64,000 bases of DNA from Paraspadella gotoi (lineage: Eukaryota; Chaetognatha), in assembly GCA_051294375.1 (NCBI GenBank), contig CM119266.1, positions 10,069,677 to 10,133,676 of the forward strand. The letters run 5' to 3'. The position numbers and the translations under genes were made by a program. Positions 20,791 through 34,009 of the stretch are shown here, piece by piece. The notes beneath the pieces are model-generated. The model saw only the letters and a program-made list of their open reading frames with translations, was not told the DNA's origin and did not search any database. The stretch's first letter is position 1; every line of letters starts with the position of its first letter.

Positions 20791-22082
20791 ATATGACTTT
20801 TCTTTTTTTATATTATTTTGATTCGTCTGTTTTTTCTTTGCTTTCTTGTGGAATACATATTTTTTCTAAAATTTGAAATCATTTAGCAAAACTAAATTAA
20901 TCGAAGAGGTAAACATATATTATCAAATTATACGCCCGGTTAAATATGTAATCGCTCCGATATGATACAATTTCCGAGGTCAATACGGACAAGACGATGA
21001 CGTAACGGACAAACAATAACAAAAACAACACAACGACGAAACGACTGACAAAAACGAGAAGGATTTCCTCCACGATTTCCTTTTCAAGGTTGGAGTCTCT
21101 CAATTAACCTGAAACTCTGTCCGCGCGACGAAGAAGAGTTCCTCTGCGGTTTTATTTTTGGCTTGAGTGTTGGGGCACGGTGGGGGGGTTGGGAAGGGGC
21201 ATGGGCTCGGCACTCGAGTGGATTGTTAAATTCAGGGTTTAAGGAGGGAGGGCCGAGAATGGAAGGCGGACAGAAAAAGAGAAGCGCGTAGAGAGTGAGA
21301 GATGGAGAGAAACCCAGAGTTGGGAGGCGTTGGCCGAAGCAAGAAGAATGTGGAGACTCCACTTGGGAGAGGAACTGGGCCGTTGTCGTCTGGAAGTGAT
21401 TTGGAAAATGGAGAGGAGAAGGAGAGGAACTTGAGAGCAAAAATTGAAAGAGGGCCAAGGATTACAAAAATGGCATTAAGACGCAAAGCAAGTCGCCCTT
21501 TTTATTTATTTCTCGACAATTTATTTTTCGTATTTTGTAAGAAGCGACAAGAACAAGTTGATTCTGTCTCTTTCTGTTTTTACTCTCTGTTCTCCTCTCT
21601 CTTCTTTTTCCCTCACTCTGTAATATCCTACTGTCTACTGTTTCTCTTCCATTCACAAGAAAACTGAAAACTCTTTTAACTCATACAAAGACCAAAATTT
21701 CGTCCCCGGTTAAATAGTTTCACGGTCGCCCAGTTAAAAGAAATGGAGATAATCCTGATCTTCTATTTTGAACACAATCGTGAGTTCAAGGATATGGATT
21801 CGCTTCTTGGTGACCCCGAACTTCCATCTTGCCGTCATCAGTGGCGCAGGAGATGAGCGAATTGAAAGTCGTTTGGCGTATTATTTGAAAAGAAAAAATA
21901 GATGAGAAGTTGAAAACAAACCAATTTATTTTACGTCCTGCAGAAATAAAATTTTTTAAAAAACAGCAACAGGATGTGTTAAGCCAAAGTTTAATTGGAA
22001 AAAATGATTAACTATTCCCTAATGAACAAATGATAACATTAATAACTTGTCAATCGAAACAAAAATCATTATTCATTTTCAG

Positions 22083-22207
22083 AAGTGCTTCAAGAAAGGC
22101 GCTAAGTGAGGCCATGAAACGGGGTCCTGCGGTTTGGAACCAGGCTTCAGGTTTTCCAGCCCCCAAGGAGGCTTAGGCGCCGTTCGTCCTCACGTTTTCC
22201 CCGCGGG
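22083..22207 (+). other. Exon-like segment between AG and GTAAGT signals
   Basis: Preceded by TTATTCATTTTCAG and followed by GGTAAGTACC, with an abrupt rise in GC over 125 bases. All three frames stop (the longest gives 24 codons), so it would be untranslated or a terminal coding piece if it is an exon. Product unknown. Confidence 0.25.
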
Positions 22208-22507
22208 GTAAGTACCATTGCGGATCGATTCCGTGTACCTAATGGTCATAAGCTATTAGCCGCGGCGCGGTGAACTTTTTGCAATGCCCTAATTACAGCT
22301 ACTTCACACTTACCAAACTCGTTTTCCTCACCCAAAAAACGAAGCTCACCTCAACGCTTCGCTTTATCACTTCAACTCACTTTCACCTTCTACCCCTCAC
22401 CTCTTCTCTTCTCACCCGTGCCTCACCCATCATAATCAACTTGAAGCCTCCTTTCGTGAGAACGACAAGGCGTTATGACCCGAAACTAGAATCCTCGCCC
22501 CTCAACG

Positions 22508-22722
22508 GCTCTCTCTCTCTCTCTCTCTCTATTCGTCCTCTCTGTCTCTATTTCTCTCTCTCTCCTTAAATCTTTACTTCACTCTGAACTCCATCTCTTT
22601 CTTTATTACTCTTTCTCATTATCGACCAAAATCTAAAATTAACCTTTCCTCCTTTTATAATCTTTTCTCTTCTCTCTCTCTCTCTCTCTTCTTCTCTCTT
22701 TCTCCTCTCTCATCCTCTTCTC

Positions 22723-22764
<42 letters not shown>

Positions 22765-22962
22765 CCCTCTCACTAAAGCAGCAAGAGCCCTTCCTTCTGA
22801 CCTCCACCGTCATATATTCAGAACAAGGGTGTCATAAAATAATTTTTCTTCCTTTTCTCGGTCGCGCAGTTTCTCGCTTAAAGTTTTTCTCTATCTACCT
22901 AACTCTCTCTCTCTCTCTCTCTGTCCTCTCTCTCTCTCTCCTCTCTCTGTCTCTCTCTATCT

Positions 22963-23026
<64 letters not shown>

Positions 23027-23035
23027 CAATCTCTC
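22508..23035. repeat. (CT)n tracts
   Basis: Blocks of CT repeat at 22508-22562, 22672-22762 and 22903-23035, separated by ordinary AT-rich sequence. No gene. Confidence 0.9.
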
Positions 23036-23344
23036 TCACTGGACTTTCTAAATCAAATTTATAATCAGTATTTTTTTTTATTTTAAACAACTCCCTCTCA
23101 AATATGTGGACATGACCCTTACTCCTTTCTGACTTCTCTCTCTCTCCCTCCCTCTTATCCCACTCCCTCTCGCTTCTGTCTCGACGTCAAGAACAAAACT
23201 GGGAGGGGGAAAAAAGGTGTTGGCATTTGGCGAGAGAGAGAAATTCTCTCCAAACAAAAAGAAGCCTCTTTTGCTTTATGTCAGATTTAGGTTATTGACT
23301 TATTCACTGAACAAAAGAGAGAAAAAGGGAAACTTAGAGAGGCG

Positions 23345-23352
23345 CGGAACTG

Positions 23353-23402
<50 letters not shown>

Positions 23403-23476
23403 AGAGAGAGAGAGAGAGAGAGAGAGAAAGAGGAAGGAGAGAGAGAGACGAGAGAAGAGAGAGAGAGAGAGAGAGC

Positions 23477-23508
<32 letters not shown>

Positions 23509-23515
23509 CAGAGAG
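23345..23515. repeat. (GA)n tract
   Basis: GA repeat of about 170 bases with occasional ACGAG or GGAAG breaks. Confidence 0.95.
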
Positions 23516-24039
23516 GTGGTCGGTGCCATAAAAGCATTAAGGTCTGACCGTGTTGGGGATGGGGAAGCGGTTTAAGAATAAATGCGAGAGAAACAAACAG
23601 ATTGCAGCAGTTGAAAGGTGCGGATTTTGCAGCGCCCTCTGAGTCTGAGTTCTCTCACTCAAACTTCGCCCAGTCCTCTCGGAAAAATTTTTTGCGCGGC
23701 ACCTCAGTAATGGAGGATGAAAAAGAGCAGATAGCCGGATTTATATTCATAAAACGTAATGGAATGTTAAAAATTTTTACTTTTTAAATTAAAGCAATGA
23801 ACTCCCCACAGCAAATTTTATACTAATTCCCTTCTAAAAATACACACCTTTTGATATCTTGTAATTTATAGTTTTCTTAAATACATAGAAACGGTAGTGG
23901 TATTTGTATTAGAGTAATTTCGAGCCTCAAGTTTAAATTCACAAACTAAAAACCGAAACAGAATCACATTAATCGTTTGTCGTTTGTCGTTGTTCGTTCC
24001 GTCACTCTTTCGCTTTTTCCTTAGATGTTCTATTATGAT

Positions 24040-24042
24040 GAT

Positions 24043-24076
<34 letters not shown>

Positions 24077-24985
24077 TCGTCTCCTTGTTTATTTTCTGTT
24101 TATTTTTTATAAACTTTCGCCCCCATTTCCTTGTTTACCAATTCGCCCATTAAAAGTAACGAGCGAGGGAAAAAAATATCATCCTCAAATGTTTTTTGGC
24201 GAAAAAAGGCTTCAACCGCTTTTATTTCTTCAGCCGAGAGAGGGGGGGAGTGAGGGAGAGAGAAACAACGACGACGACGACGACGACGGCGACGGACTAT
24301 GAAGAAAATAACGTATTCAGGAGTTTATTTGTTAGATGCATGATGATGATGATGATGATGATTGATGATTTGCATGATGATGAACGAGAAGCTTTTATTA
24401 CCATGAAATGGAAATCGGTGACTACTTGACGAGGATATGACGAGGAAGAGGATCGCTACGACGACCCGATGGACGATGACGATGATGATGATGACGCACG
24501 ACGGACGACGGACGACGACGCACGATGATGATTGATGGATGATGGATGATGATGATGATGATGATTTGAATGCAGTGATGATTGATGTGATTATGAATGA
24601 TAATATCGAAGTCAGGGAAAAAAAATTACGGAAAAATCCGTCGATTAATAAACAAAAAGAAAAATCAGATTCGTATTATAATTGACCAAAAATGAAATTT
24701 TGACGAAGGGCGAGCGACGATTGATTGACGACGAAGGACGACGACGCAGTTGACGACTGATAACGACGAACAGAAAGTTCCAGCGATAACGAAAGCAACG
24801 ACGACGTTCAATTTACGACTGGCGACGGGACGACGACGACAACAAAACAGCCAAATTAAGAAAGCACGACGGGACGGAACCGATGATGACGATGAGAGCA
24901 ACACGGGACGCCAAGCGGAACAACGAAAACCACGACGACGATCATAACGACGACGATGACGACGACGACGACGATGGTCCCCTTC
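24040..24985. repeat. Cluster of (TCG)n, (ACG)n, (GAT)n and (GAC)n trinucleotide repeats
   Basis: Runs at 24042-24078 (TCG), 24268-24296 (ACG), 24337-24362 (GAT), 24476-24565 (GAC/GAT) and 24930-24978 (GAC). Any frame gives homopolymeric Asp, Thr, Arg or Met runs. No single gene frame spans the cluster. Confidence 0.85.
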
Positions 24986-25624
24986 TCCTCAATGGAAGCC
25001 TCAATCAAAAGGATTCGACGGACAAAAAACAAATGAAGTCAAAAACGCAACGAAATTTCGACGAAAAAATGTTTTGACGAAAATATCCTTTAGACGTCGC
25101 TGGCATTTTTTCGTTTATCTAAACAATCGTTTTAAGATCCGCTTAATAAACTGGGCAAATTGCCACTGCTTTGTGCATCTCATGCAGATTTTTCTCCCAT
25201 ATAAAAGCTAAAAGAGCATGGTATAAATTCTCCCGACCTTTTTTCGACTTTTGACCTCAAAGCTAATCCGATGCGTACGCTAATTTTAGATACTCATTGC
25301 GACGCATCTTGGTCTGACCTCTTGCACCAAGTACCACCTGCCATTGCCGTCTGCAAACGAGCAAATCTAGGGTCAAACAGACGATCGACTTTGAAAAAGT
25401 ATGAAAATCGCTTTAATAAACGATTCGATGCGAGACGATATTTTTTAACACTTCGTTAGCGATTCTCTTCTTCTCCCGTCGGACATTTTTAACAACGAGA
25501 CTCTTATTAACATCATTAGTTTATTAAAGCTTATTAATTAATGGTAGACGGCACATAATTTAAATCGGCCAGGACCAGAGAGACTTTAAGTGTAAAATGA
25601 TATTGAGCTATGTAAGACTGAAGG

Positions 25625-25627
25625 GAA

Positions 25628-25701
<74 letters not shown>

Positions 25702-25720
25702 GAGAGAGAGGAGAGATGAG
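25625..25720. repeat. (GA)n microsatellite
   Basis: GA run with a few GATGA interruptions. Confidence 0.95.
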
Positions 25721-26139
25721 AGATGGTGAGTCCAGGTAACCGCCTTCTCTCGGAGACCGTTCAAACCCCTGGCGACGAAGACTTCATCGACACATTAAAA
25801 AATAACCTAAATATTAACCTAACTTATTACACTAATTTACTAACCGTTACACCATTTCTTAAACAAAATTTTTATTGTTAACCAAGGCACGCATTGGGCC
25901 TCCAAACCGTCTATCATTTTTCTACGGTTTGCCCAAATTACACGCAGACCGTCTTTCGGTCGATCAGCGCACGTAAACCCGCTGCCTGGAACTGGCCGTG
26001 ACGTGGCCGTACTGTCGAATTTTCGCCTGTATAGTGCACGCTCGTCGCTCGCGCACACGTGATTCGATCCAAAATCGTCAGTCTTTGTTCGAGATTTTTT
26101 TGCCGGCAGGTGAATTAAGTCCTTTCTTTGAGACTTGCG

Positions 26140-26600
26140 GAGGGGGGAGAGAGAGAGAGAGAGAGAAGCAGCAACGAGAGTGAGGGAGAGAGAGAGAGAG
26201 AGACCGAAGAGAGAGAGAGCATGAGAAAGAGAAGGAGAGAGAGAAAGGCATGGTTAAACTTAGTAGAGGGAGTGGTAGGGAAAAGAAGAGAGAGGAGCAG
26301 AAAGAGAGAGGAACTCAGCTGAAAAAAGAAAAGAGAGAAAGATAGGAAAAGAAATTGAAATAGAAAAGAATAAGAAAAGAATATGGAAAAATGAAAAAGA
26401 AATAGAAAGCTAAGAGATGAAAATAGCGAATTCGTGATCGAGAAGAACGAAAAAGGGAAAAAGGAATATGGAAGAGTATCAAAAATGAGAAAGAGAGAGA
26501 GTACAGGAATAAATGGCGGAAAGGAAAGAGAAGAGATAGGAATAAATAGGAAAGAGCATGTGAGATAGGAAGAGATAGGATGAGATATGAAACCAAGAAA
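26140..26600. repeat. GA-rich and GGAAA-rich purine tract
   Basis: GA repeat at 26145-26225 grading into degenerate AGGAAAAGAAAT-type purine sequence. A matching CT run lies at 26703-26758. No gene. Confidence 0.8.
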
Positions 26601-26701
26601 GAGAACAAGAAGTAAGAATCCAGAAATTCGCGATTTTTAAACCTGATTTTTGTTCCATGTCGGATCTTCGTTCAGCACCATCTATTCTTGTGTCTTCCTC
26701 T

Positions 26702-26759
<58 letters not shown>

Positions 26760-27064
26760 CTCTGTTAAAAAATGATCTGTTATGATTTTCTGACGTTATA
26801 TCTTTTCCCGTGTGCGCCACCATTTTTGCTCTCTGTCTCCCTCGATTTTTATTTGTATGAAATGTTTTTATTGCTTTATGAGTTGAGGAGGAAGAAATTT
26901 GACCTTTTGGACTTTAATTTTGTTTAGTTAAGAAGAAAAAATGTCTTACCCGTGACCAGAAACGGATGCACAAAAAATGTATCGTTTATTAAAAAAGAGA
27001 AAGTTGTTTAAAGACGATAGCAAAAGTGACTTTAGTGTATGCTCATAATGTGCTCCTTTCACAG

Positions 27065-27179
27065 TAAATCTAACATATTTGCTTCTACAAATCGGGATTC
27101 ATTCTATATCTAATGTTACTGCTCCCATTACAAAAAATGAAGTAAAAAGATGTCTAGGCTTCATGATAAAAGGGAAAAG
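27065..27179 (+). CDS. Candidate internal exon, retroelement-like peptide
   Basis: Flanked by an acceptor CTCCTTTCACAG and a strong donor AAAAG|GTAAGT. One frame stays open over all 115 bases and reads ...HSISNVTAPITKNEVKRCLG and on, which recalls the FLG region that follows reverse transcriptase in Gypsy-type elements. A second AG...GT segment at 27295-27332 (TTTTTCAG before, GTGAGT after) continues the same frame when joined. It may be an exon of a small host gene or decayed retroelement sequence. No family is assigned firmly. Confidence 0.3.
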
Positions 27180-27339
27180 GTAAGTTACACAGCACTTGTT
27201 TTTGATGAGAAAGTTATTTCAAATGTTTGTTCATCATCTGGGTGTGCCATTCTTCCACAACCATTTTTTTGTTAAAAAGGTGCATATTTTTCAGCCACTG
27301 GTCAGCCCTGCTCCATCAACATGTGGGAGTTGGTGAGTC

Positions 27340-28680
27340 TCAGTGCATCTAGTGATCTAGTCTCTAGTGATCCTGGGTGATTTTCAAAATCTGAGATATT
27401 TTCAGCTAACAAGATTACTTTGATTATTGAAAACTATGTTAATAAATCGCTTGAATCAAAGGCGGTAAAACTTATATCCCTAGAACTTAGTGCTTCTGAT
27501 TCACATTGAGGTTTAACCTGCAACTTCTGATTCAAATTTTCTCACCATCTTTGACGCTAAATTTTTGGTGAAATATTCAGACCGAAGATTTTTTTATTTC
27601 GAATGGTTCATAAAAATTCAAATTTTACATAGTAAAAGGTCGGTTATTAAATTGAAAATGATACACATAAAACGTCAATGATTTTTCTAACTAATAAAAC
27701 AGTCAGATTATAAATCTAAATACATACAAGAATGGGAGTGATTTTATTAAGTTGCCATCCATTCTGGGTCAGGGGTATTTGAGAATTTCGTCCTACGCAG
27801 GTTTCTCGACAATGAAGTAGAGAAAGTCGTAAGGATCGTAACGAAATTTGAATTCCAATTTTTGAATATCCACTTTCAACTCGTCTTATAGTTGGTTGCT
27901 TATTTGTTAAAGACAGGAAAAAAACATTGAATCTTAGTGACTGTTTGCGCCGCCTTCAAAGAAATTCTAAAACTACAAGGAATAAAAGACGTAATTCCAA
28001 TGCACATTGCANNNNNNNNNNNNNNNNNNNNNNNNNNNNNNNNNNNNNNNNNNNNNNNNNNNNNNNNNNNNNNNNNNNNNNNNNNNNNNNNNNNNNNNNN
28101 NNNNNNNNNNNTAAATAATACGGATTCTAGTTCGTTTGTTTAGTTTTGTTAACTTTTGAACAAAATAACGAAACACAAAACTGAAGGAAATATAAGAGCG
28201 AGATCTCCGATCGGTCGTGACGCGGTTGACGTCACAAAAACGTCATCCACGATTTTTCTAGAAAGAAAAAGATGACGACAGCGACCAGAAAATAAAAGAG
28301 GGGGGGGGAGAGGAAAATTGACGCCAGCGAACGAAGTGACGCAAAAGACACAAATGACGAAATTTACGCAAAAGATGAAGAAATCCACCGGGGATAACGC
28401 GAATGCTACCGACGTCGATAGCGACGACTACGATGACGACGACGACGACGACGTCAAAGGTTTAAATTAAAAATTTTAGAAATACTTCTCTAGTTCATCA
28501 TCGAGTTAATATGTTTTTACAAAATGTATGAACCTAATATAAAAGAAAACATTTTCTTAAAACATCAAACGCGAATATCAATTGTAAATTCGATCCACAG
28601 AAGCTAAAAAAATGTAGTAAAAGGAGACAATATTTTTCTTTTTTTTTCTTTTTTTTTTAATTTTTATATTTTAGCACCAA
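27340..28680. other. AT-rich gene-free stretch
   Basis: Includes a gap at 28012-28111 and a short CGA run near 28432-28455. I see no supported gene, RNA or repeat beyond that. Confidence 0.4.
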
Positions 28681-29837
28681 CCGGATGATTTTTGGTTGGT
28701 CGGTAAGTCTAGCTAAGGATTTTACTATACAATATAAAACTATTATAAAAGTAGACATTTTAACTATTTATATAAATCGCTTTTTCGTTTCTTTTTCACG
28801 ATTCACACGTGAGCCTCCATTCACTCCGCCTGTCACCTCCTCCTCCCATGAATATTCAATTCGCATCGCATTTCGTCTAAATGTTTTTGTTTTTGTTTTT
28901 GTTTTTCTTTGTTTTTTGTTTATTTGTTTTCGTTTTTCGTCATTTTTGCATCGATTTCGTCCTCTCCTCTTTTTAGTTGCGCCGCGAGTACTCGCGGAGC
29001 AACTCGGGAGAGGGAGATGGAATGGCCAGCATCAATGCGAATTAATGGACGCCAGGGAATGCCACGTTGAATATCTGTCAGTCCAAGGCCTTAACACCTC
29101 CAACACATTTTGGATAGAACATTAGGTGTGAAAGAGGGCGGGTTGGTGGGTGACAGAGAGGGGAATTGGGAGGTTGTGGAATATCATGGGAATGCAGTAG
29201 GTTGTGGGAAAAGAGTGGAGAACTAAGGGCAAGCAGGATTTTTTGGAAAATGAGATGGCAGATGGTAAGTTGATGATTGTGGGGAAGACATTAAATTGTG
29301 GAAGGAAGTTGTGGAGAAGGAGATGTTGTGAGGGACAGCATAACGTTGTGGTTATGTTGTGGACAAGAGAATGCACTTAAGGTCGGCTTAGGAAAATGAT
29401 GCCGATGCGAGATGCAAACCAAGATTCGAAGACATGATATAGAGTCATGAGGAAAGAAAATTGTGGAGAATCGATTGTGGACAAAAAAGGAAAAATAAAG
29501 AAACGAAGGCTAATTGGGGAGAAAGGATTTTCTCCCGCGGGGGTCGAGGGATTTGTCGGCGGAGAAGAAGATGGAAGAGGAGAAGGATGAGGAGAAGAAG
29601 GAGAAGAAGATAAAAGAGAAGACGCGGGAAGAGGAGAAAAAGAAGAAGAGAAAAAAAAGGAGGAGAAAAGACAGGCCGGACAAAAAGAAGGGCTCAGAAA
29701 AAGAAAAAATTCAATGCTGATAAGTGATGACAATCGATGATAACCGACGCCGATATAACCGACAGCAAAAAATTTGCCGACGACGACGTTTTATATATAT
29801 ATGCATATACGTAATACGTATATATGTATGTATATCT

Positions 29838-29912
29838 TCGAATTTGGCTTCCCGTAGCGGAGAGGACACCGCCCTCTTTTCTGCTGAGGTTCGACCCTGG
29901 CAATTTTTCGTC
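29838..29912 (+). other. tRNA-like Pol III A/B-box element (left-arm copy)
   Basis: CGTAGCGGAGAGG resembles a Pol III A box, and GGTTCGACCCTGG about 40 bases downstream resembles a B box. The sequence does not fold into a cloverleaf (the acceptor and T-stem do not pair), so this may be a relic of a tRNA-derived SINE. The inverted copy is at 40965-41035. Confidence 0.25.
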
Positions 29913-30904
29913 TTCGCTCGTGAAAACAAGTAAGAAAACTTTTTTTTAATTGATTATTTCTAAATAAAAAAAAACTGGTTTAATATATAAATCGATGCCA
30001 AAAAAAGCGCAGAGATGGAAGAAAAAGAGAAACAGAGAAGAAAAAAATAAATATTTTTCTCGAAAGGAAGAAAAGTAACGAAAAATGGAAAAAAAAAATA
30101 AAATTAAATAAACCTCACATTTTTTTTCTTCTTCTCTTTTATGTTGGCGGATTATCCATCCATCGTAGGAAATGGGGTTTTTGAAAGGGGGGGATGAGGG
30201 GGCGGGGTGGGATTTGCGGGGATTTGAGAAAGGCGGAAGGGGATATGGGAATTCAAGTTTATGCTTAGGTTGGAGTTAGATCGGTGGGGGTGGCCTGGAA
30301 GCCTGAATCACCTGAGTGGTGAGGCGAGTAGGGTTATTTGGTTTCTTGGCTTTATAAGAGGCCGATTCCAAATCGAGATCGAAATACGCGCTATTTGGTT
30401 GACTGGCATTATTCATTGAGAAGGATATTTTTAAAATGTTGTATTAAAGATTTATGGATAGGCAACGGTACATTAAATAAAAGAATGATCATTAAGAGAA
30501 CCGTTTGATGCTGAAAAAGGAAGGCACTGAAAGAGATGTGAAAGAAAAGCGGGGAGGCCTGTGAAAGCCGTTTTCGCCCATAGTTTCACCGGCGCAACAA
30601 AATAATCTTAGATTCCTTTTGAAAAAGGCGGAAACCGAATTGAAGAAAGGGAAATGGAAGAAGAAACAAGAAGAGAAAATAAATCTAACAACCGAACGAA
30701 ACAAACAAACAACAATAGGAAACCGCGCCGGAATTCGGGGCGGAAGAAGAAGACGCGGAATGGAAAAATTTAAAACAGACGGTCGACAGACGACGACGAC
30801 GAACCGACGTCGGTCCAACGCGAGCAGAAAAAACAAACGTTTCAAAGCTTTTTCAGTTTTCCATTTGTCTCTCTCCCCAAGGGATCCAATTAGAGAGCAT
30901 AGAA

Positions 30905-30930
30905 CAAAAAGAGAGAGAGATGAGAGAGAG

Positions 30931-30995
<65 letters not shown>

Positions 30996-30997
30996 CA
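30905..30997. repeat. (GA)n tract
   Basis: GA run inside the left arm of the inverted repeat. The matching place in the right arm falls in the gap 39847-40083. Confidence 0.9.
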
Positions 30998-31904
30998 GAA
31001 GCGTGAGAAAAAAAATGGTAGAGGCGCGAAAAAATCCTCTTAAAGTCTCTTCTCTCGACAAGAACACACAACACACGACGACAACCAACAACAAACAAAG
31101 ATTAGATGCGAAGATTTTTCTCATGTTTTTTCGTTTCGATTTCGTTTTCGTTTCGATTTTTTGTACAGTGAAAAACTGGCTTTCGCTGAATCCATCGGTT
31201 TTGGTTTTTGTTTGGACGTAGGTTTTTCTCCGTTATAATTTAAATCATGTTCTGTATTCTTCGGAAAGGAATCTCTCAGTTATTATCTACTAATAAAATT
31301 GGCTAACCGAAATCCCGTCTTGGACAGGATAACTAATCTAAATTAAAAGAATAACGAGCAAAGAGAAACAGAATTCTATGAGCGAGTTTCGTGAACTTTT
31401 TTTTAATGCCGCGGGAAATAAATACTCTGAATACTCTATCCACAAATTGGAAAATTACTTGTCACATACTCTATTAATAGATTCAAAGTCTTACTGTTTT
31501 AACTACTTTTTTTGTTTTTTATTTTCTTTCTGGCTTTTTTCGTTTCTTTAAAATAAGATGATTTAATTTCTCTGAGGTCTAATTGCACCAGTCCGTTCGC
31601 TAATTAGCTTTTGAGCCCCCTGTTCTTCTGTCTTAGAAAGGTCAATAGTTTTCCTTTTTTCTCTGGGACTAAAAAAGACGCCAAGCAAAAAACTTGTCCA
31701 AAAACTTCCTTTTTGACAACTTGTCCTTTGTACTATTTTTCTTTTCAATATTCCTCTCATTTTCTTTTCTCAATTTTCCGACTCCATTTCTTCCGCCGTC
31801 TCTCGCCCCCTGAAAAAAATGAACGGCGCTCGGTGGCAAAAAGGCAAAAATGGCAAAAAAAAAGGGAAAAAATGGGCAAGAATTTCTTTTCGTATTTTGC
31901 CAAG

Positions 31905-32130
31905 TAGAGAGAGAGACGAGAGAGAAGAGAGAGAGAAGAGAGAGAGAGAGAAGAGAGAGAAGCGAAGAAAGTTGGATCGATCCGGAGATAGAAAAGGAAA
32001 GGAGGAGAGAGGAGGAGAGGAAGAAGAAGAAGGAGGAGGAGGTAAGAGGAAAAGAAGAGAAAGAAAAGATGAAGAAAGAGGTTGTAGGGAGGAGGAAGGG
32101 GGGAGGGGGAGCAAAAAGAGAGGGAAGTAA
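31905..32130. repeat. GA / GGA purine tract
   Basis: GA repeat grading into AGGAGGA and AAGAAGA units. Its counterpart in the right arm is the CT/CCT tract at 38700-38960. Confidence 0.85.
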
Positions 32131-32829
32131 ATCAGGAGAAAGGAGGAAGGAAAAAGTAGGGCAGATGAAGAATATTCGAAGAGAAAGAAAATTAACTAGC
32201 GGAAAATAAAAGCGATATATGTATATGGAATGCGGAGATTTGAAGAAATTAGAAGGAGCTGTGGGCTATTTCGCAAGAACGCCCCCAATTTATCTTAAAT
32301 TCGTTAAATGGTTAGGGTTATGGATTATGTTAAGGACTTGGTTTGGATAAGGATTAGGTAGTTATAATGAGATTAGTTTATAAGCCCAAGAATATAATTA
32401 GGTTAAATATTAAGGTTAAATAAATAAAATTCAGCGAATTAGACAAAATTGGAACACTCTCGGAAAAGAAAGCCAAAAAAAAAGGAAACGAAGGAATTAA
32501 TGAACGGAATAAATGCGCAAAACACGCACAAACAAAAAAAGGGAAAGAAAAAAGGAGAGAAAGAGCGAAGAGCGAGACAGAATTGAAACACGATTTGCAT
32601 GGAGAGACTCAGACAAGAAAAAAGGAAAAAATAAAATGGAAAGTTAAAAGGAAGAACTTTGTCGAGAGTTGAAAAGTTAAAAGTTGAAGTATTTAAATGG
32701 TTGTCCGAAATTGAATTAAATAGGCGGGGTTGTAACGACGGAAGAGCAAGAAGAAGAAGAGGAGGAGGAGGAGAGGAGGAGGAGGCGAGACGAAAAGTAA
32801 AACGAAGGAACATAACAAAAGAAGAAGAA

Positions 32830-33177
32830 AAAATGAATGAAAGAAGAAACGAATGAACGAACGAAAGAACGAAGGAACAACAAACGAACGAACAAAAATG
32901 AACGAAGACAAGCGAAAGAACGAAACGAATGAATGAAGGACAAAGAATGAGGAAACGAAAAGAAACACACTCAAAGAACGAAAGGAACTGAACATGGAAG
33001 AAAGAACGAGCGAATGAGCGAATGAAACAAAATGAATGAAGCAACCACGAACTAGCGCAACGACGAAATCAAATTAAACGAACACAATGGAAACAAGGAA
33101 CGAGCAAATGAGCGAATGCAACAACGAACGAACGAACGAACGAACGAACGAACGAACGAAACGAACGAACTATAAAC
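32830..33177. repeat. Degenerate (CGAA)n / (AATG)n tetranucleotide tract
   Basis: ACGAACGAA units, becoming pure (CGAA)n at 33122-33172. It forms the inner tip of the left arm and is mirrored by the (TTCG)n tract at 37436-37735. Confidence 0.9.
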
Positions 33178-33398
33178 AAGTTTGACAACAATGTAAGGAT
33201 CTGTCTACGATAAATTTAATTAATTAATTAAATCGATTATTATTAAATCTAATTTAATATGTATAAATAATTTTAAATTTATAATCAACTTATCATCATC
33301 CGATGTCCTTTAAAAAATTGGGTTAGGACAGTATTAAATATGTTTTGTTCATTTTATCAAAACAAATCAAATATCCTCTATTTTATTTATGTCTCCTT

Positions 33399-33402
<4 letters not shown>

Positions 33403-33479
<77 letters not shown>

Positions 33480-33522
33480 TTTCTCTCTCTCTTCTCTCTC
33501 TATCTCTCTCTCTCTCCATTCT
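33403..33522. repeat. (CT)n tract
   Basis: CT run in the spacer of the inverted repeat, followed by pyrimidine-rich sequence to a 25-N gap at 33678-33702. Confidence 0.95.
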
Positions 33523-34009
33523 CTCTTTAATTTCCAGCGCAAAAAACTATTTCTTCCTCCCCCGACGCCTTTTCTCTTTCCTCTTCATATCATTTCATCT
33601 TTTTTTCTCCTTCCTCCCCTCTCTCTCTCTTCTCATTCCTTCCTCTTTTTTATTTCCTCCCCCTTTTTTTATATCTCNNNNNNNNNNNNNNNNNNNNNNN
33701 NNCCACCCGCCGTTTTTATTTCCCATTTATTTTCTTTTCCCTTCGATTCTTGTTATTTTTCAGAATTCGCCTGATTTCTGGTCGTAAATCATTTTTTAGC
33801 GCCGACGCCTGATCTTTCTCCCTTTTCCCTTCCTTTCCTCCACTCGCTCTCCCTCACCCCTGCCACCCACCACCCACCAGTCGGCGCCATCCTCCCCACC
33901 CCCTCACCACCCAAATCAACGCCGCCTTTTCCACCAGACGGCGTCGCCCTTTCTGACAAAACTGCCATCACTGGCGCTTTTGGGCGTCAATCCTCCTGCG
34001 CCGCGCCGG

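Larger units (their letters stand above)
29015..33180 (+). repeat. Left arm of a giant imperfect inverted repeat
   Basis: The reverse complement of this stretch recurs at 37430-41848. Matching anchors, left to right: GGACGCCAGGGA near 29047 (right arm near 41800), the TACGTATATATGTATGTATA block near 29815 (41050), CCGGCGCAACAAAATAATCT near 30589 (40320), CTGGCTTTCGCTGAATCCA near 31178 (39735), TAATTGCACCA near 31580 (39330), GTTGAAAAGTTAAAAGTTGA near 32666 (38110), and a (CGAA)n tail at 33120-33175 (TTCG run at 37440). Arms differ mainly by short indels. Purine-rich low-complexity DNA fills much of it, and no gene is supported. Confidence 0.9.

Noticed and set aside
21743-21856. 37-codon + strand ORF with protein-like texture
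   Set aside because: Too short, no neighbours in frame and no splice signals to connect it to the exon-like piece at 22083.
33120-33175. Pure (CGAA)n and (TTCG)n tracts as a CRISPR-like or satellite array
   Set aside because: Tetranucleotide units without spacers. Plain microsatellite.
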